A DNA stretch of 15,061 bases from an uncultured Caulobacterales bacterium. GTDB lineage: Bacteria > Pseudomonadota > Alphaproteobacteria > Caulobacterales > Maricaulaceae. The notes beneath the pieces are model-generated. The model saw only the letters and a program-made list of their open reading frames with translations. It was not told the origin of the DNA and did not search any database. A program made the translations under genes and the position numbers. Shown here piece by piece: positions 1 to 7,259 of this stretch (its first letter is position 1; the number at the start of each line of letters is the position of its first letter). The stretch lies in the NCBI GenBank assembly GCA_938007945.1, contig CALLME010000207.1, forward strand, positions 1 to 15,061, given 5' to 3'.

Positions 1-1173
1 GAAGCCTGCCTTGAAGAAATCCGTATGAAGCGGCTCGACCTGTCCCCACTTATGTCCAAGACGGTCGATATTGGTGAGGCCGAAGAGGCTTACAGCCTGA
101 TTGAAAAGGGCAATGACAGTAATTTGGGTGTGCTGCTGTCCTATCCAGAAAACCGCAGCGAAAAATTTGCGAGCCGCGTCTCTATTTCAGACAGCGTCAG
201 CACCTCCACCGACAAACAAAAAGCTTCTGTCGCCTTAATTGGTGTCGGCGGATTTGGCGGTCGCGTGACAGCACCTGGCCTTGCGAGCGCAGGCGCAACT
301 CTCAAAACAGCCGTCAGCCGCGGCGGGGTTTCAGCCGTGATTGAAGGCAAAAAGGCCGGCTTTGAAGACGCCTCGACTGACACTGATGCCGTTATGGCTG
401 CAGAAGATATTGATACCGTTGTTATCGCCACGCGCCACGACAGCCATGCGGAGCTAACGCGCCAAGCCTTAAGTGCTGGTAAGAATGTCTTTGTTGAAAA
501 GCCGCTTGGCCTAACAGAATCTGACATTGACGAGATTGAAGCTGTGCTGAAAAAACACGGCGAGGCTGCGCCGCGTCTCATGGTCGGGTTTAATCGCCGC
601 TTTTCACCGTTTTCAATTAAGATGAAAGAGCTTCTGGATAAGGTGCGTGAGCCGAAATGCTTAATCGGGATTATCAATGCGGGCGCAATCCCAGCGAGCC
701 ATTGGGCGCATGACCGTGTGCAAGGCGGCGGCCGCATCATCGGCGAAGGCTGTCACTTTATTGACCTCATGCGCTATTTCGTTGGTCATCCCATTACGGA
801 TGTGACGGCCACACAAATCAGTCAGCCGACGTCTGACGGCATTAAAAATGATAAAGTCACGATCACGCTCAGCTTTGAAGACGGCTCTATCGCGACGGTG
901 CATTATTTTGCCAATGGTCCAAAAACGCTCATCAAAGAACGCTATGAAGCTTTTGCCGATAATAAGTTTATTCGTCTTGAGAATTTCCAGAAACTTGTCA
1001 CGGAAGGTTGGGGCAAAGGTAGCAGCATGAAAGGCGCGCAGGACAAAGGTCATGCCGCCGCGCTTGCCGCCTTTGTGGACGCGGTTAAACAGGGCAAGCC
1101 TTCGCCTATTTCGCTTGAGGAGACTCTCGAAGTGTCGCGTTGGACTATTCGCGCCGCAGATGGGCTGACCTAG
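1..1173 (+). CDS. Bi-domain oxidoreductase (zinc-dehydrogenase C-terminus + Gfo/Idh/MocA), 5' truncated
   Basis: The frame is open from base 1, so the gene begins outside the window; the ATG at 25 is an internal methionine. The first ~45 visible residues read like the last helix and strand of a zinc-type alcohol dehydrogenase (LMSKTVDIGEAEEAYSLIEK, then a hydrophobic VLLSYPE end). After a polar linker comes a complete Gfo/Idh/MocA domain: Rossmann motif VALIGVGGFGG at 229-261, the EKP motif at 496-504, GFNRRFSPF at 586-612, and the conserved GEGCHFIDLMRYFVG stretch at 739-783. Such dehydrogenase-plus-Gfo/Idh/MocA fusions are known from polysaccharide loci, where they are thought to carry out NAD(P)-dependent redox changes on a sugar or sugar nucleotide; the substrate cannot be read from sequence. 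The heparinase-family gene follows after 36 bases on the same strand, consistent with one operon. The family call is firm; the fusion depends on the missing upstream part. Confidence 0.88.
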   Translation, partial: EACLEEIRMKRLDLSPLMSKTVDIGEAEEAYSLIEKGNDSNLGVLLSYPENRSEKFASRVSISDSVSTSTDKQKASVALIGVGGFGGRVTAPGLASAGATLKTAVSRGGVSAVIEGKKAGFEDASTDTDAVMAAEDIDTVVIATRHDSHAELTRQALSAGKNVFVEKPLGLTESDIDEIEAVLKKHGEAAPRLMVGFNRRFSPFSIKMKELLDKVREPKCLIGIINAGAIPASHWAHDRVQGGGRIIGEGCHFIDLMRYFVGHPITDVTATQISQPTSDGIKNDKVTITLSFEDGSIATVHYFANGPKTLIKERYEAFADNKFIRLENFQKLVTEGWGKGSSMKGAQDKGHAAALAAFVDAVKQGKPSPISLEETLEVSRWTIRAADGLT

Positions 1174-1209
1174 GTCAGATTACCGGCGCGCAATGAGCTC
1201 ACATTTTAA

Positions 1210-3030
1210 ATGAACGGTTTGTCAAAATACGGCGTAATGGCGCGCACGCTGCCGCAACTTGGGATGAGCAATATCGCCCGTGTAGCGCTCTACCGCGCAC
1301 AGCTAAAACTGCCATCAGCCCTTAAGCGCCTGACGGCCGAGCCGCTGCGCGGGCCTTTTTTTGGACCCCCAGACATTACCCATATAGGCCCCAAAGCCTC
1401 GACCCTCTGGGAGGATGAAGGCGAGTTATTTAGTTTTCATAAAATAGCCGTTTCTGACACGCCGCCTAATTGGCTCGCCAATCCGCTGACAGGCGCTGCG
1501 ATCAAACATCCTGATCGTCCGTGGTATGATATTGCCGATTTCGATTCCGACGTCGGAGACATCAAACTCATTTGGGAATTATCGCGTCTGAATTGGGTGC
1601 TGCCCTTTGCCCAGCGCGCCAAACGCGGTGACGCAGCCTCTCTCATGCGCCTTAATAACTGGCTAGACAATTGGAGTGCCCATAACTCACCCTATAAAGG
1701 GCCAAATTGGAAATGTGGCCAGGAAAGCTCGCTTCGCGTGCTTCATTTAATTGTTGCTCAATATATTCTCGGTAAGGCTACTCCCGCCTTTCGCGCACTG
1801 ATTAAATTACATATGGCGCGTATTGCACCGACAGTTTCATATGCGACAGCGCAAAATAATAATCACGGCACGTCAGAAGCCGCCGCGCTTTTTATCGGCG
1901 GAAACTTTATTGGCAATAAAAAAATCGAAAATATGGGTCGTGAACTTTTAGAAAATCGCGTCGCTCACCTCGTCGGAGAGGATGGGTCATTTGCGCAATA
2001 TAGCGTGGTCTATCACCGCATTATGCTTGATGCGCTGAGCTTATCAGAGTGGTGGCGCGCGAGACATGGCTTACCAAAATTCTCTGAAGCGCTTAAGGAA
2101 AAGATGGGGGCCGCCAGTGATTGGCTTTACCGCCTTACAGACGCAAGTCATGGCAACGCACCCAATATTGGTGCCAATGACGGCGCTCAGATTCTACGGC
2201 TGACAGATGCCCCTTACCGCGATTTTCGTCCCTCTATCGCCTTGGCCCAGGCGCTCTGGCACGGGCGGCGAGCCTATCCAAATTGCGCGGAGTGTGAGCG
2301 GCAATTAGCTTGGCTTGATCTTAAACCCTCTAATGAAACGTGCTCGGATATAGACATGTCCGTTCCTGGAAAAGACGGCGGCTTTGCTGTCATGACCCGC
2401 AAAGAGAACGACACACAAACACGCCTCATCCTGCGTCATCCAAGATTTAAGTTCCGCCCTTCACAAAGCGACGCGCTGCACCTTGATTTATGGCACAAAG
2501 GCGAAAACCTGCTGCGGGACGGCGGGACATATGGCTATAATACAGACCCTGATATAATGGCCTATTTCAACGGCGCGCAAGGTCATAATACGGTTGAATT
2601 TGACGGTGAAGACCAGATGCCACGCCTCGGGCGTTTCCTTTTAGGCGACTGGCTAAAGACAGATATGTTTGAATTTTCTGAAACTCATATCGCGGCCAGT
2701 TATAAAAACCGCCGCGGCCATCATCATAGGCGCGACGTCAGCTTTGAGGACGGCGATATTTGCGTTACAGATAAGCTGTCTGGTTTTAAGGATAAGGCTG
2801 TTTTGCGTTGGCGGTTAATCGACGACAGCTATCAACTTATCCAAATGGATGACAGTTCAGCAAAGTTAGTCGGGCCCCGTGTCTCACTTGACATAAAAGC
2901 GCAAAATACGTTGAAGGTTGCGCTAATAGACGGCGAAGAGTCTTTGCACTACCTCTCAAAAACAGCCTGCCCTGTTCTCGAAGTGACAACACAAACAGCA
3001 GGAACGCTCACAACTGTGATAAAGCTCTGA
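1210..3030 (+). CDS. Heparinase II/III family protein (polysaccharide lyase-like)
   Basis: 606 residues, a usual length for bacterial heparinase II/III-family proteins. The N-terminal half is an alpha/alpha-toroid with the family landmarks QNNNHGTSEAAALFIGG (about 215-231) and GEDGSFAQYSVVYHR (about 256-270), which contain the Asn/His and Tyr/His residues expected around the active site. The C-terminal half is the beta-sandwich domain, with WHKGENLLRDGGTYGYN (about 427-443) and the hallmark GHNTVEFDGEDQMPR (about 458-472). Family members cleave uronic-acid-containing polysaccharides by beta-elimination; inside an exopolysaccharide operon the likely role is trimming or processing the polymer made by the same cluster. 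No convincing signal peptide is visible at the chosen ATG or at the alternative ATG at 1237, so its compartment is uncertain. No good Shine-Dalgarno sequence precedes 1210, which leaves the exact start open. Confidence 0.9.
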   Translation: MNGLSKYGVMARTLPQLGMSNIARVALYRAQLKLPSALKRLTAEPLRGPFFGPPDITHIGPKASTLWEDEGELFSFHKIAVSDTPPNWLANPLTGAAIKHPDRPWYDIADFDSDVGDIKLIWELSRLNWVLPFAQRAKRGDAASLMRLNNWLDNWSAHNSPYKGPNWKCGQESSLRVLHLIVAQYILGKATPAFRALIKLHMARIAPTVSYATAQNNNHGTSEAAALFIGGNFIGNKKIENMGRELLENRVAHLVGEDGSFAQYSVVYHRIMLDALSLSEWWRARHGLPKFSEALKEKMGAASDWLYRLTDASHGNAPNIGANDGAQILRLTDAPYRDFRPSIALAQALWHGRRAYPNCAECERQLAWLDLKPSNETCSDIDMSVPGKDGGFAVMTRKENDTQTRLILRHPRFKFRPSQSDALHLDLWHKGENLLRDGGTYGYNTDPDIMAYFNGAQGHNTVEFDGEDQMPRLGRFLLGDWLKTDMFEFSETHIAASYKNRRGHHHRRDVSFEDGDICVTDKLSGFKDKAVLRWRLIDDSYQLIQMDDSSAKLVGPRVSLDIKAQNTLKVALIDGEESLHYLSKTACPVLEVTTQTAGTLTTVIKL

Positions 3031-3031
3031 C

Positions 3032-4267
3032 ATGAAAATTCTTTACTTCCATCAGCATTTCTCGACGCCGTCTGGCTCAGCTGGTACGCGGTCTTATGCA
3101 ATGGCGCGAGCCCTTATCGCGGCAGGGCATGACGTTACAATGATCTGCGGATTATCTGGCGGTACAAAAACAGGGCTCACCAGTGCGCCCGTGAAAGGCA
3201 AACTAACGGGAACTGTTGACGGCATAAATATCATCGCATTTGATTTACCTTATTCAAATAAGGACGGATTTTTCAAACGCGCGGTCACATTTTTAAAGTT
3301 TGGCGCAAAATCGGTGGGCGTCGCTATGACCCATAAATATGATTTGGTCTTTGCCACAACGACACCGCTAACAGCTGGCATTCCAGGTATTTTCGCAAGA
3401 TGGCTACGCAGAAAGCCTTTTGTCTTTGAAGTCAGAGACCTCTGGCCAGAGCTCCCCAAAGCGATGGGGGTGATTACCAACCCAGTCGTGCTCTGGGCGA
3501 TGGGTGTTTTGGAATTTGTCAGCTACCGGAGCGCGCATCACTGTATCGGCCTCGCGCCAGGTATCGTCGACGGCATTAAGGCGCGGGGCGTCGAAGATAA
3601 AAATGTCACCCTTATCCCCAATGGTTGCGACATAGAAATGTTTAAAAAAGGGTCAGAAACGCCGACACGTCCTGCGGGGCTGAACCTCGACAAAACGCTC
3701 GCAATTTATACGGGCACGCATGGTTTCGCAAATGGCCTGCACAGCGTGGTGTACGCCGCAAAAGTTTTACAGGCGCGCGGACGTCACGATATTGATATTG
3801 CCCTTATTGGCCAAGGCGTGAAAAAAGACGCGCTGATGGAAGAAGCGAAAGCGGCAGAGCTCACGAATTTGCATTTCTATCCCCCCGTGCCAAAGACAGA
3901 GCTCACACGCTTTATGGCGGGCGCAGATTGCGGGCTTCAAATTCTGGCCAATGTGCCCGCGTTTTATTACGGCACCTCGCCAAATAAATTTTTTGACTAT
4001 ATCAGCGCCGGACTTCCCGTCGTGACCAACTATCCAGGATGGGTGGCCGACATGGTGGAGGGCGAGGATTGCGGCAAAAGCTGTGTGGCAGATAATCCTG
4101 ACGCGCTTGCGGATGCCCTTGAATATATCGCCGATAATAAAACCAAGCTCCCGCAAATGGGTGACAATGCTCTCACGCTCGCCCAGCGTGAGTTTGACCG
4201 TAATAAATTGGCGGACACATTCGTGGCCGTTTTGGAAACAACGGCGCGCGACAAAGGTGTTATTTAG
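3032..4267 (+). CDS. Glycosyltransferase family 4 (WbuB-like)
   Basis: 411 residues with the two-domain GT-B layout. The N-terminal domain starts KILYFHQHFSTPSGSAGTRS, the opening typical of WbuB-like GT4 enzymes, and carries FEVRDLWPELP at about 132-142. The C-terminal donor-binding domain has PNGCDIEMFKKG (196-207), YTGTHGFANGLHSVVYAAK (226-244) and the nucleotide-sugar site SPNKFFDYISAGLPVVTN (316-333). Such enzymes are cytoplasmic and use nucleotide-sugar donors with retention of configuration; donor and acceptor cannot be inferred here. The ATG begins one base after the TGA of the heparinase-family gene, so translation is probably coupled, and the upstream ribosome site is weak, which fits re-initiation. 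It belongs with its neighbours to a polysaccharide assembly operon. High confidence for the family, none for the precise linkage. Confidence 0.92.
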   Translation: MKILYFHQHFSTPSGSAGTRSYAMARALIAAGHDVTMICGLSGGTKTGLTSAPVKGKLTGTVDGINIIAFDLPYSNKDGFFKRAVTFLKFGAKSVGVAMTHKYDLVFATTTPLTAGIPGIFARWLRRKPFVFEVRDLWPELPKAMGVITNPVVLWAMGVLEFVSYRSAHHCIGLAPGIVDGIKARGVEDKNVTLIPNGCDIEMFKKGSETPTRPAGLNLDKTLAIYTGTHGFANGLHSVVYAAKVLQARGRHDIDIALIGQGVKKDALMEEAKAAELTNLHFYPPVPKTELTRFMAGADCGLQILANVPAFYYGTSPNKFFDYISAGLPVVTNYPGWVADMVEGEDCGKSCVADNPDALADALEYIADNKTKLPQMGDNALTLAQREFDRNKLADTFVAVLETTARDKGVI

Positions 4268-4303
4268 GCTATTCGTTTACATACGCACACGTTACAATAG
4301 TGC

Positions 4304-5278
4304 ATGAAATTGTGGTGCTTACATACACAAAATGCGATGAAATTGCGTCTGCGCCCTTTAGGGCGTATTGGCTGGGCCGCGTTTGTCGCGCTACTTGCCG
4401 CGACATCCTTTTCTTCTTTCGCAGTCGCCCAATCGTCGCCACCCTCAGCAGAAGACGGTTGGGTGGTTTTAGACAGTTTAACCCCTGAGTCCGCGATTCA
4501 GACCACAACAGATGACGGTTGGCGTGATCTTGAAACACTTGAGCCAATCACTCCCGCAGTGCCGTCCTCTAGCGCGCCGTCGCCGTCCAGTGAATGGCAA
4601 GACCTTGAGAGTTTTGGAACCCTTCCGAATACATCTACTGTAGACGACTCTAATAGCTGGATTGATATCGAGTCTGAACTTGCGGCTGTCACCTCCGATA
4701 TGACCTTACCAACTGGACGGCTCGCAGCGGGCGAGATTGTGGACATCAGGGTCAAAGACGCAGACAGCCTGAGCGGCGCTTTTAAAATCTCTTCTATTGG
4801 GACGCTTGTCTTGCCGCTTATCGGAGCTGTGGCTGTCGAGGGTCTCACCGCCAGTGAGCTTGAGGCGCAATTAGAGGCGCTTTATGCTATCGATTATCTC
4901 GTCGATCCAGAGATTACCGTCGGCACACGTGCCAAAGTCTTAGGGGATGTCACCCTCAAAGGCTTGGTCAACCGTCCGCAATCCCTTTCCATGACATCAG
5001 TCGAGTCGCTCGCCAAAGTGATTTCCCGCAGCGGCGGATTAAAGGGTAATGCCGCAGAGCTTGACGCCATTATTCTTCGCAGTGTGAGCGATACAATTCG
5101 TGCGCGGCGTATCAGTTTAGCGGGACTTGACGAAGTGGAGTCCCCTGGCCCCACCATACTCCCAGGCGATCAAGTCACGGTGATGACGCGCAAGACCCTT
5201 CCGATTATTAAAGACGAAACGGGTGAATTTCCCTTACTGGACACCGTGCTCGGCGGCGGCGCGTTGCCCACATTTTAG
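4304..5278 (+). CDS. Polysaccharide export protein (Poly_export + SLBB), Wza-like
   Basis: 324 residues from ATG 4304. An in-frame ATG at 4337 would give a shorter, more typical signal peptide (MKLRLRPLGRIGWAAFVALL...); neither start has a clear Shine-Dalgarno sequence. Signal peptidase I cleavage is likely after FAVA (residue 42 of the long form), before QSSPP. There is no lipobox cysteine, unlike classical lipoprotein Wza. Residues ~50-130 form a Ser/Pro/Asp-rich linker with four W-x-[VD]-[LI]-[DE]-[ST] repeats. Residues ~138-208 match the Poly_export domain (LAAGEIVDIRVKDADSLSGAF ... LPLIGAVAVEG ... DPEITV). Residues ~213-262 match an SLBB domain (VTLKGLVNRPQSLSMTSVES..., SGGL). The family forms the periplasmic/outer-membrane channel for capsule or exopolysaccharide. 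No Wzc-type copolymerase is visible nearby, so it must lie upstream or elsewhere. Only 36 bases separate it from the glycosyltransferase gene. Confidence 0.86.
   Translation: MKLWCLHTQNAMKLRLRPLGRIGWAAFVALLAATSFSSFAVAQSSPPSAEDGWVVLDSLTPESAIQTTTDDGWRDLETLEPITPAVPSSSAPSPSSEWQDLESFGTLPNTSTVDDSNSWIDIESELAAVTSDMTLPTGRLAAGEIVDIRVKDADSLSGAFKISSIGTLVLPLIGAVAVEGLTASELEAQLEALYAIDYLVDPEITVGTRAKVLGDVTLKGLVNRPQSLSMTSVESLAKVISRSGGLKGNAAELDAIILRSVSDTIRARRISLAGLDEVESPGPTILPGDQVTVMTRKTLPIIKDETGEFPLLDTVLGGGALPTF
4454..4675 (+). repeat. Four W-x-[VD]-[LI]-[DE]-[ST] peptide repeats in the export protein linker
   Basis: Between the signal peptide and the Poly_export domain the protein repeats a short motif: DGWVVLDSL (51-59), DGWRDLETL (71-79), EWQDLESF (97-104) and SWIDIESE (118-125). 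They are spaced 20-25 residues apart by Ser/Thr/Pro-rich linker. Each unit is one tryptophan followed by an acidic/hydrophobic core. The repeats are clear at protein level and diverged at DNA level, so they are not a recent tandem duplication. Function is unknown; see findings. Confidence 0.75.
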
Positions 5279-5347
5279 TTCAAATTAGGCTGTGGCAGAC
5301 CGTCCCGCCATTCAGATTAAATCCATCTTTTAAGTCTAAGGGACGCC

Positions 5348-5740
5348 ATGATTGATTTTACGCGCCCTACAGCCCATCCAAAACTTAAGATATTGCGGAA
5401 GCTCTCTGTGATTTTCTTGGGGCTTTACATAATTTTGCTCGCCTATCTCTCGCTCGTGCCCACAGTCCCGAGCGCGCAAGAGGTTTCCGACAAGCTTTTA
5501 CATTTTCTCGCCTATGGCACGCTCACCGCGCTTACGGCGGCGGCTTTTCCAAACCTTAAAATGATTTATTTATTCCTCTCAGCAGCCATTATGGGCGCTG
5601 TCTTAGAAGGCGGGCAGGGTTTACTCGATATGGGGCGCACAGCGTCTGTGGGGGATCAGCTCGCGAATATGGGTGGGGCCGCACTTGCGCTTCTCATTTG
5701 GGCTAGCATTGTCGCCTTTTGGTCTTTAGTGAAGCGTTAG
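5348..5740 (+). CDS. VanZ-like family membrane protein
   Basis: 130 residues with about four hydrophobic membrane segments (roughly 18-38, 53-67, 71-89, 107-127). It carries the VanZ family signature: the DKLLHFLAYG block at 48-57 after the first membrane segment, then E87 with Q90, R97, and the D103/N107 pair in SVGDQLANMGGA. VanZ-like proteins are small inner-membrane proteins of unclear biochemical role that recur beside exopolysaccharide and exosortase-type loci, which matches this position behind the export gene. The start at 5348 is preceded by AAGGGA at 5337-5342 with good spacing, so the start is well supported. The gene is followed by a bidirectional hairpin terminator, marking the end of the polysaccharide block. 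The family call is firm; a specific function is not claimed. Confidence 0.85.
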   Translation: MIDFTRPTAHPKLKILRKLSVIFLGLYIILLAYLSLVPTVPSAQEVSDKLLHFLAYGTLTALTAAAFPNLKMIYLFLSAAIMGAVLEGGQGLLDMGRTASVGDQLANMGGAALALLIWASIVAFWSLVKR

Positions 5741-5752
5741 CGTTATAGGCGA

Positions 5753-5782
5753 AAAAATAGCGCCTCTAAGGACGCTATTTTT
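5753..5782. terminator. Bidirectional intrinsic terminator between convergent genes
   Basis: A perfect 10-bp inverted repeat (AAAAATAGCG at 5753-5762, CGCTATTTTT at 5773-5782) with a 10-base loop. The A/T ends give a U-run on either transcript, so it can stop both the VanZ-like gene (+) and the small secreted-protein gene (-), whose stop codons lie 12 and 20 bases away. Confidence 0.8.
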
Positions 5783-5802
5783 AAACCTACATGTGATTTA
5801 GA

Positions 5803-6174
5803 TTAATCAGAGGTGCCACGTGTGAGTTGCATTTGACGCACAGCGTTTACCGTATTTGATTTCGCCTGATCCCATTCTTTCTTTGTCGCGCAAACTTTAC
5901 GCTTTTTTAGGCGTGAGCCCAGTTTTTCAATCTTTTTACAAACAATACGGTTTGGATTATCAACCGCCTTCGTGCTTTCCTCTTCATCAGGAAGGTTATC
6001 AATATGCATGCCTGTCATTGCCCGTTGCACTTGACCTGTAGAGTTGGCCGTAATTTGTAACGTGCTCTTTTGCTGTTTTTTATTTGTGTCCGCCGCGTGC
6101 GCTAGTGAAGCCGTTCCTATGAGCGCGAAGCCCAACGCGACTGACGTGAGTATTTTCGTAATTTTCTGTGTCAT
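5803..6174 (-). CDS. Small secreted protein, CKKxExxGSR-C-W motif, unknown function
   Basis: 123 residues from the ATG at 6174. I chose this start over the in-frame ATG at 6195 because AAAGGAG lies just upstream at ideal spacing, and because the protein then begins with a standard signal peptide (MTQKITKILTSVALGFALIG..., cleavage after AHA at residue 27). The mature part is short, polar and lysine-rich. Its conserved-looking core is RIVCKKIEKLGSRLKKRKVC (76-95) followed by T97 and W101. Two cysteines 16 residues apart around a GSR triplet probably form a disulfide. Small alphaproteobacterial secreted proteins with this C...GSR...C.T..eW pattern recur as hypothetical proteins; I know of no assigned function. 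It stands alone, convergent with the VanZ-like gene and divergent from the aldo/keto reductase gene, with its own probable promoter. Confidence 0.8.
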   Translation of the reverse strand: MTQKITKILTSVALGFALIGTASLAHAADTNKKQQKSTLQITANSTGQVQRAMTGMHIDNLPDEEESTKAVDNPNRIVCKKIEKLGSRLKKRKVCATKKEWDQAKSNTVNAVRQMQLTRGTSD

Positions 6175-6192
6175 GGAAATCTCCTTTAAATC

Positions 6193-6244
6193 CATATAAC
6201 ATAGTCTTGCTGCCTCTGCAATTCTGCGGCATGGGGGGTATAAA
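6193..6244. promoter_or_regulatory. Divergent promoter region between secreted-protein and aldo/keto reductase genes
   Basis: On the minus strand TTGCAG (6221-6216) and TATATG (6198-6193) are separated by 17 bases, with the secreted-protein start 19 bases beyond. On the plus strand TATAAA at 6239-6244 sits 15 bases before the aldo/keto reductase ATG; its -35 would fall on the same 6216-6221 hexamer read as CTGCAA, a weak match. Matches to the sigma-70 consensus are partial and were judged by eye. Confidence 0.35.
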
Positions 6245-6259
6245 TTTTGGAATCTTCAT

Positions 6260-7162
6260 ATGAAAAAATTGAATCTTGGACGCATGGCTTATGGGTGTTG
6301 GCGCTTAACTGAACCCAATGAAAGTTCAGTACAGCACCGCATTCATACGGCGCTTGATATGGGATTTAAGCTCATAGATACGGCAGATATTTACGGATTT
6401 ACCGACCCAGAGAGAGGGGTAATGATTAATGGCGCGGACCCAGACGGGTTTGGCGGCGCGGAGGCGCTTCTTGGCGACTGCATCGCGCGCGACCCCGCCC
6501 TAAGGGACAGGATGATACTGGCAACTAAAGGCGGCATCCGTCCGCCTCTGCCTTATGACAGCTCGCAACATTATCTTACCCAAGCACTTGAGGCTTCACT
6601 GAAACGCTTGCGCACAAATTACGTCGACCTTTATCAAATCCACCGTCCAGACCTTTTGACGGATTATGCGGCGCTCGCCGAAACACTTGACGGGTTTGTA
6701 ATCGCGGGGAAAGTCAGGGCCTTAGGTGTCTCAAATTTCACGCCGCACCAAATCAGGGCGTTAAGCGCACATCTCAAAACGCCGCTTTTGAGCCATCAGC
6801 CCGAAATCTCGCTTTGGGCGACAGAAAGTTTTGAGGACGGTACGCTTGATATATGCGCTGAACTTGGTCTGACCCCCCTCGCATGGTCACCTCTAGGCAG
6901 TGGGGCTTTATTCAGAACCCCAGACACAAAGCAAATGAAAGCCGTGCAAGAGGCATTGGACGATTGCGCAGTGCGTCATGACGCAACACTTTCCCAAATC
7001 GCGCTTGCCTTCCTTCTCGCCCATCCCAGCGGTATCATTCCCATTATCGGGACGCAAACGCCGACCCGCATAAAAGAGGCCGGCAGCGCGCTAGAAATTA
7101 AGCTGTCACGGGAAGATTGGTATGCCCTCTATATCGCGCGACGCGGAGAACCGATGCCCTAG
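6260..7162 (+). CDS. Aldo/keto reductase, YdhF-like
   Basis: 300 residues, full length for the family, a cytoplasmic NAD(P)H-dependent (beta/alpha)8-barrel. The catalytic tetrad is visible: D40 and Y45 in FKLIDTADIYG, K90 in ILATKGG, and H128 in YVDLYQIHRPD. Further family blocks are VRALGVSNFTPHQI (152-165), SHQPEISLW (178-186), LAWSPLGSGALF (208-219) and PIIGTQTPTRI near the C-terminus, which binds the cofactor phosphate region. The opening LGRMAYGCWRL and the insertion GADPDGFGGAEALLGD resemble E. coli YdhF-type oxidoreductases. The physiological substrate is unknown, and nothing ties it to the polysaccharide genes on the left or the surface proteins on the right. The ribosome site is weak (GGAA at 6250-6253). 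No U-tract terminator follows, only an imperfect GC-rich hairpin at 7169-7197. Confidence 0.9.
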   Translation: MKKLNLGRMAYGCWRLTEPNESSVQHRIHTALDMGFKLIDTADIYGFTDPERGVMINGADPDGFGGAEALLGDCIARDPALRDRMILATKGGIRPPLPYDSSQHYLTQALEASLKRLRTNYVDLYQIHRPDLLTDYAALAETLDGFVIAGKVRALGVSNFTPHQIRALSAHLKTPLLSHQPEISLWATESFEDGTLDICAELGLTPLAWSPLGSGALFRTPDTKQMKAVQEALDDCAVRHDATLSQIALAFLLAHPSGIIPIIGTQTPTRIKEAGSALEIKLSREDWYALYIARRGEPMP

Positions 7163-7206
7163 ATCAAAGCGACCCCCCGCCTTGGTCAGGCAGTCGCGAC
7201 CTCTTA

Positions 7207-7245
7207 TTCATATGCTTTTGTGTACACTTTATAATTGTATATAAT
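7207..7245 (+). promoter_or_regulatory. Candidate sigma-70 promoter(s) for the DUF11-like trio
   Basis: TTCATA at 7207-7212, a 17-base spacer, then a perfect TATAAT at 7230-7235. A second TATAAT lies ten bases further at 7240-7245, with only a weak -35 (TTGTGT at 7218-7223). The AT-rich block stands out from the surrounding GC-richer sequence and is the best promoter-like region before the gene at 7362. The implied 5' leader is about 110 bases and contains the inverted repeats described next. Confidence 0.5.
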
Positions 7246-7259
7246 TTAGCGAGTCCCAT

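Noticed and set aside
25..27. ATG at 25 as the start of the first gene
   Set aside because: The frame is open to base 1, and the residues around it belong to the interior of a zinc-dehydrogenase C-terminal domain, so the gene is truncated by the window.
141..740. 199-codon minus-strand open frame opposite the Gfo/Idh/MocA domain
   Set aside because: Its low-complexity Ser/Ala/Pro composition is typical of a reverse-strand shadow, and the + strand frame has clear Rossmann and EKP motifs.
6175..6195. ATG at 6195 as start of the minus-strand secreted-protein gene
   Set aside because: The AAAGGAG ribosome site lies inside this extension and serves the ATG at 6174; the extension would add acidic residues before the signal peptide.
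7169..7197. GC-rich imperfect hairpin after the aldo/keto reductase gene (GCGAC/GTCGC with inner GCCT/AGGC)
   Set aside because: The stems are short with internal mismatches and no T-run follows, so it is too weak to call a terminator.
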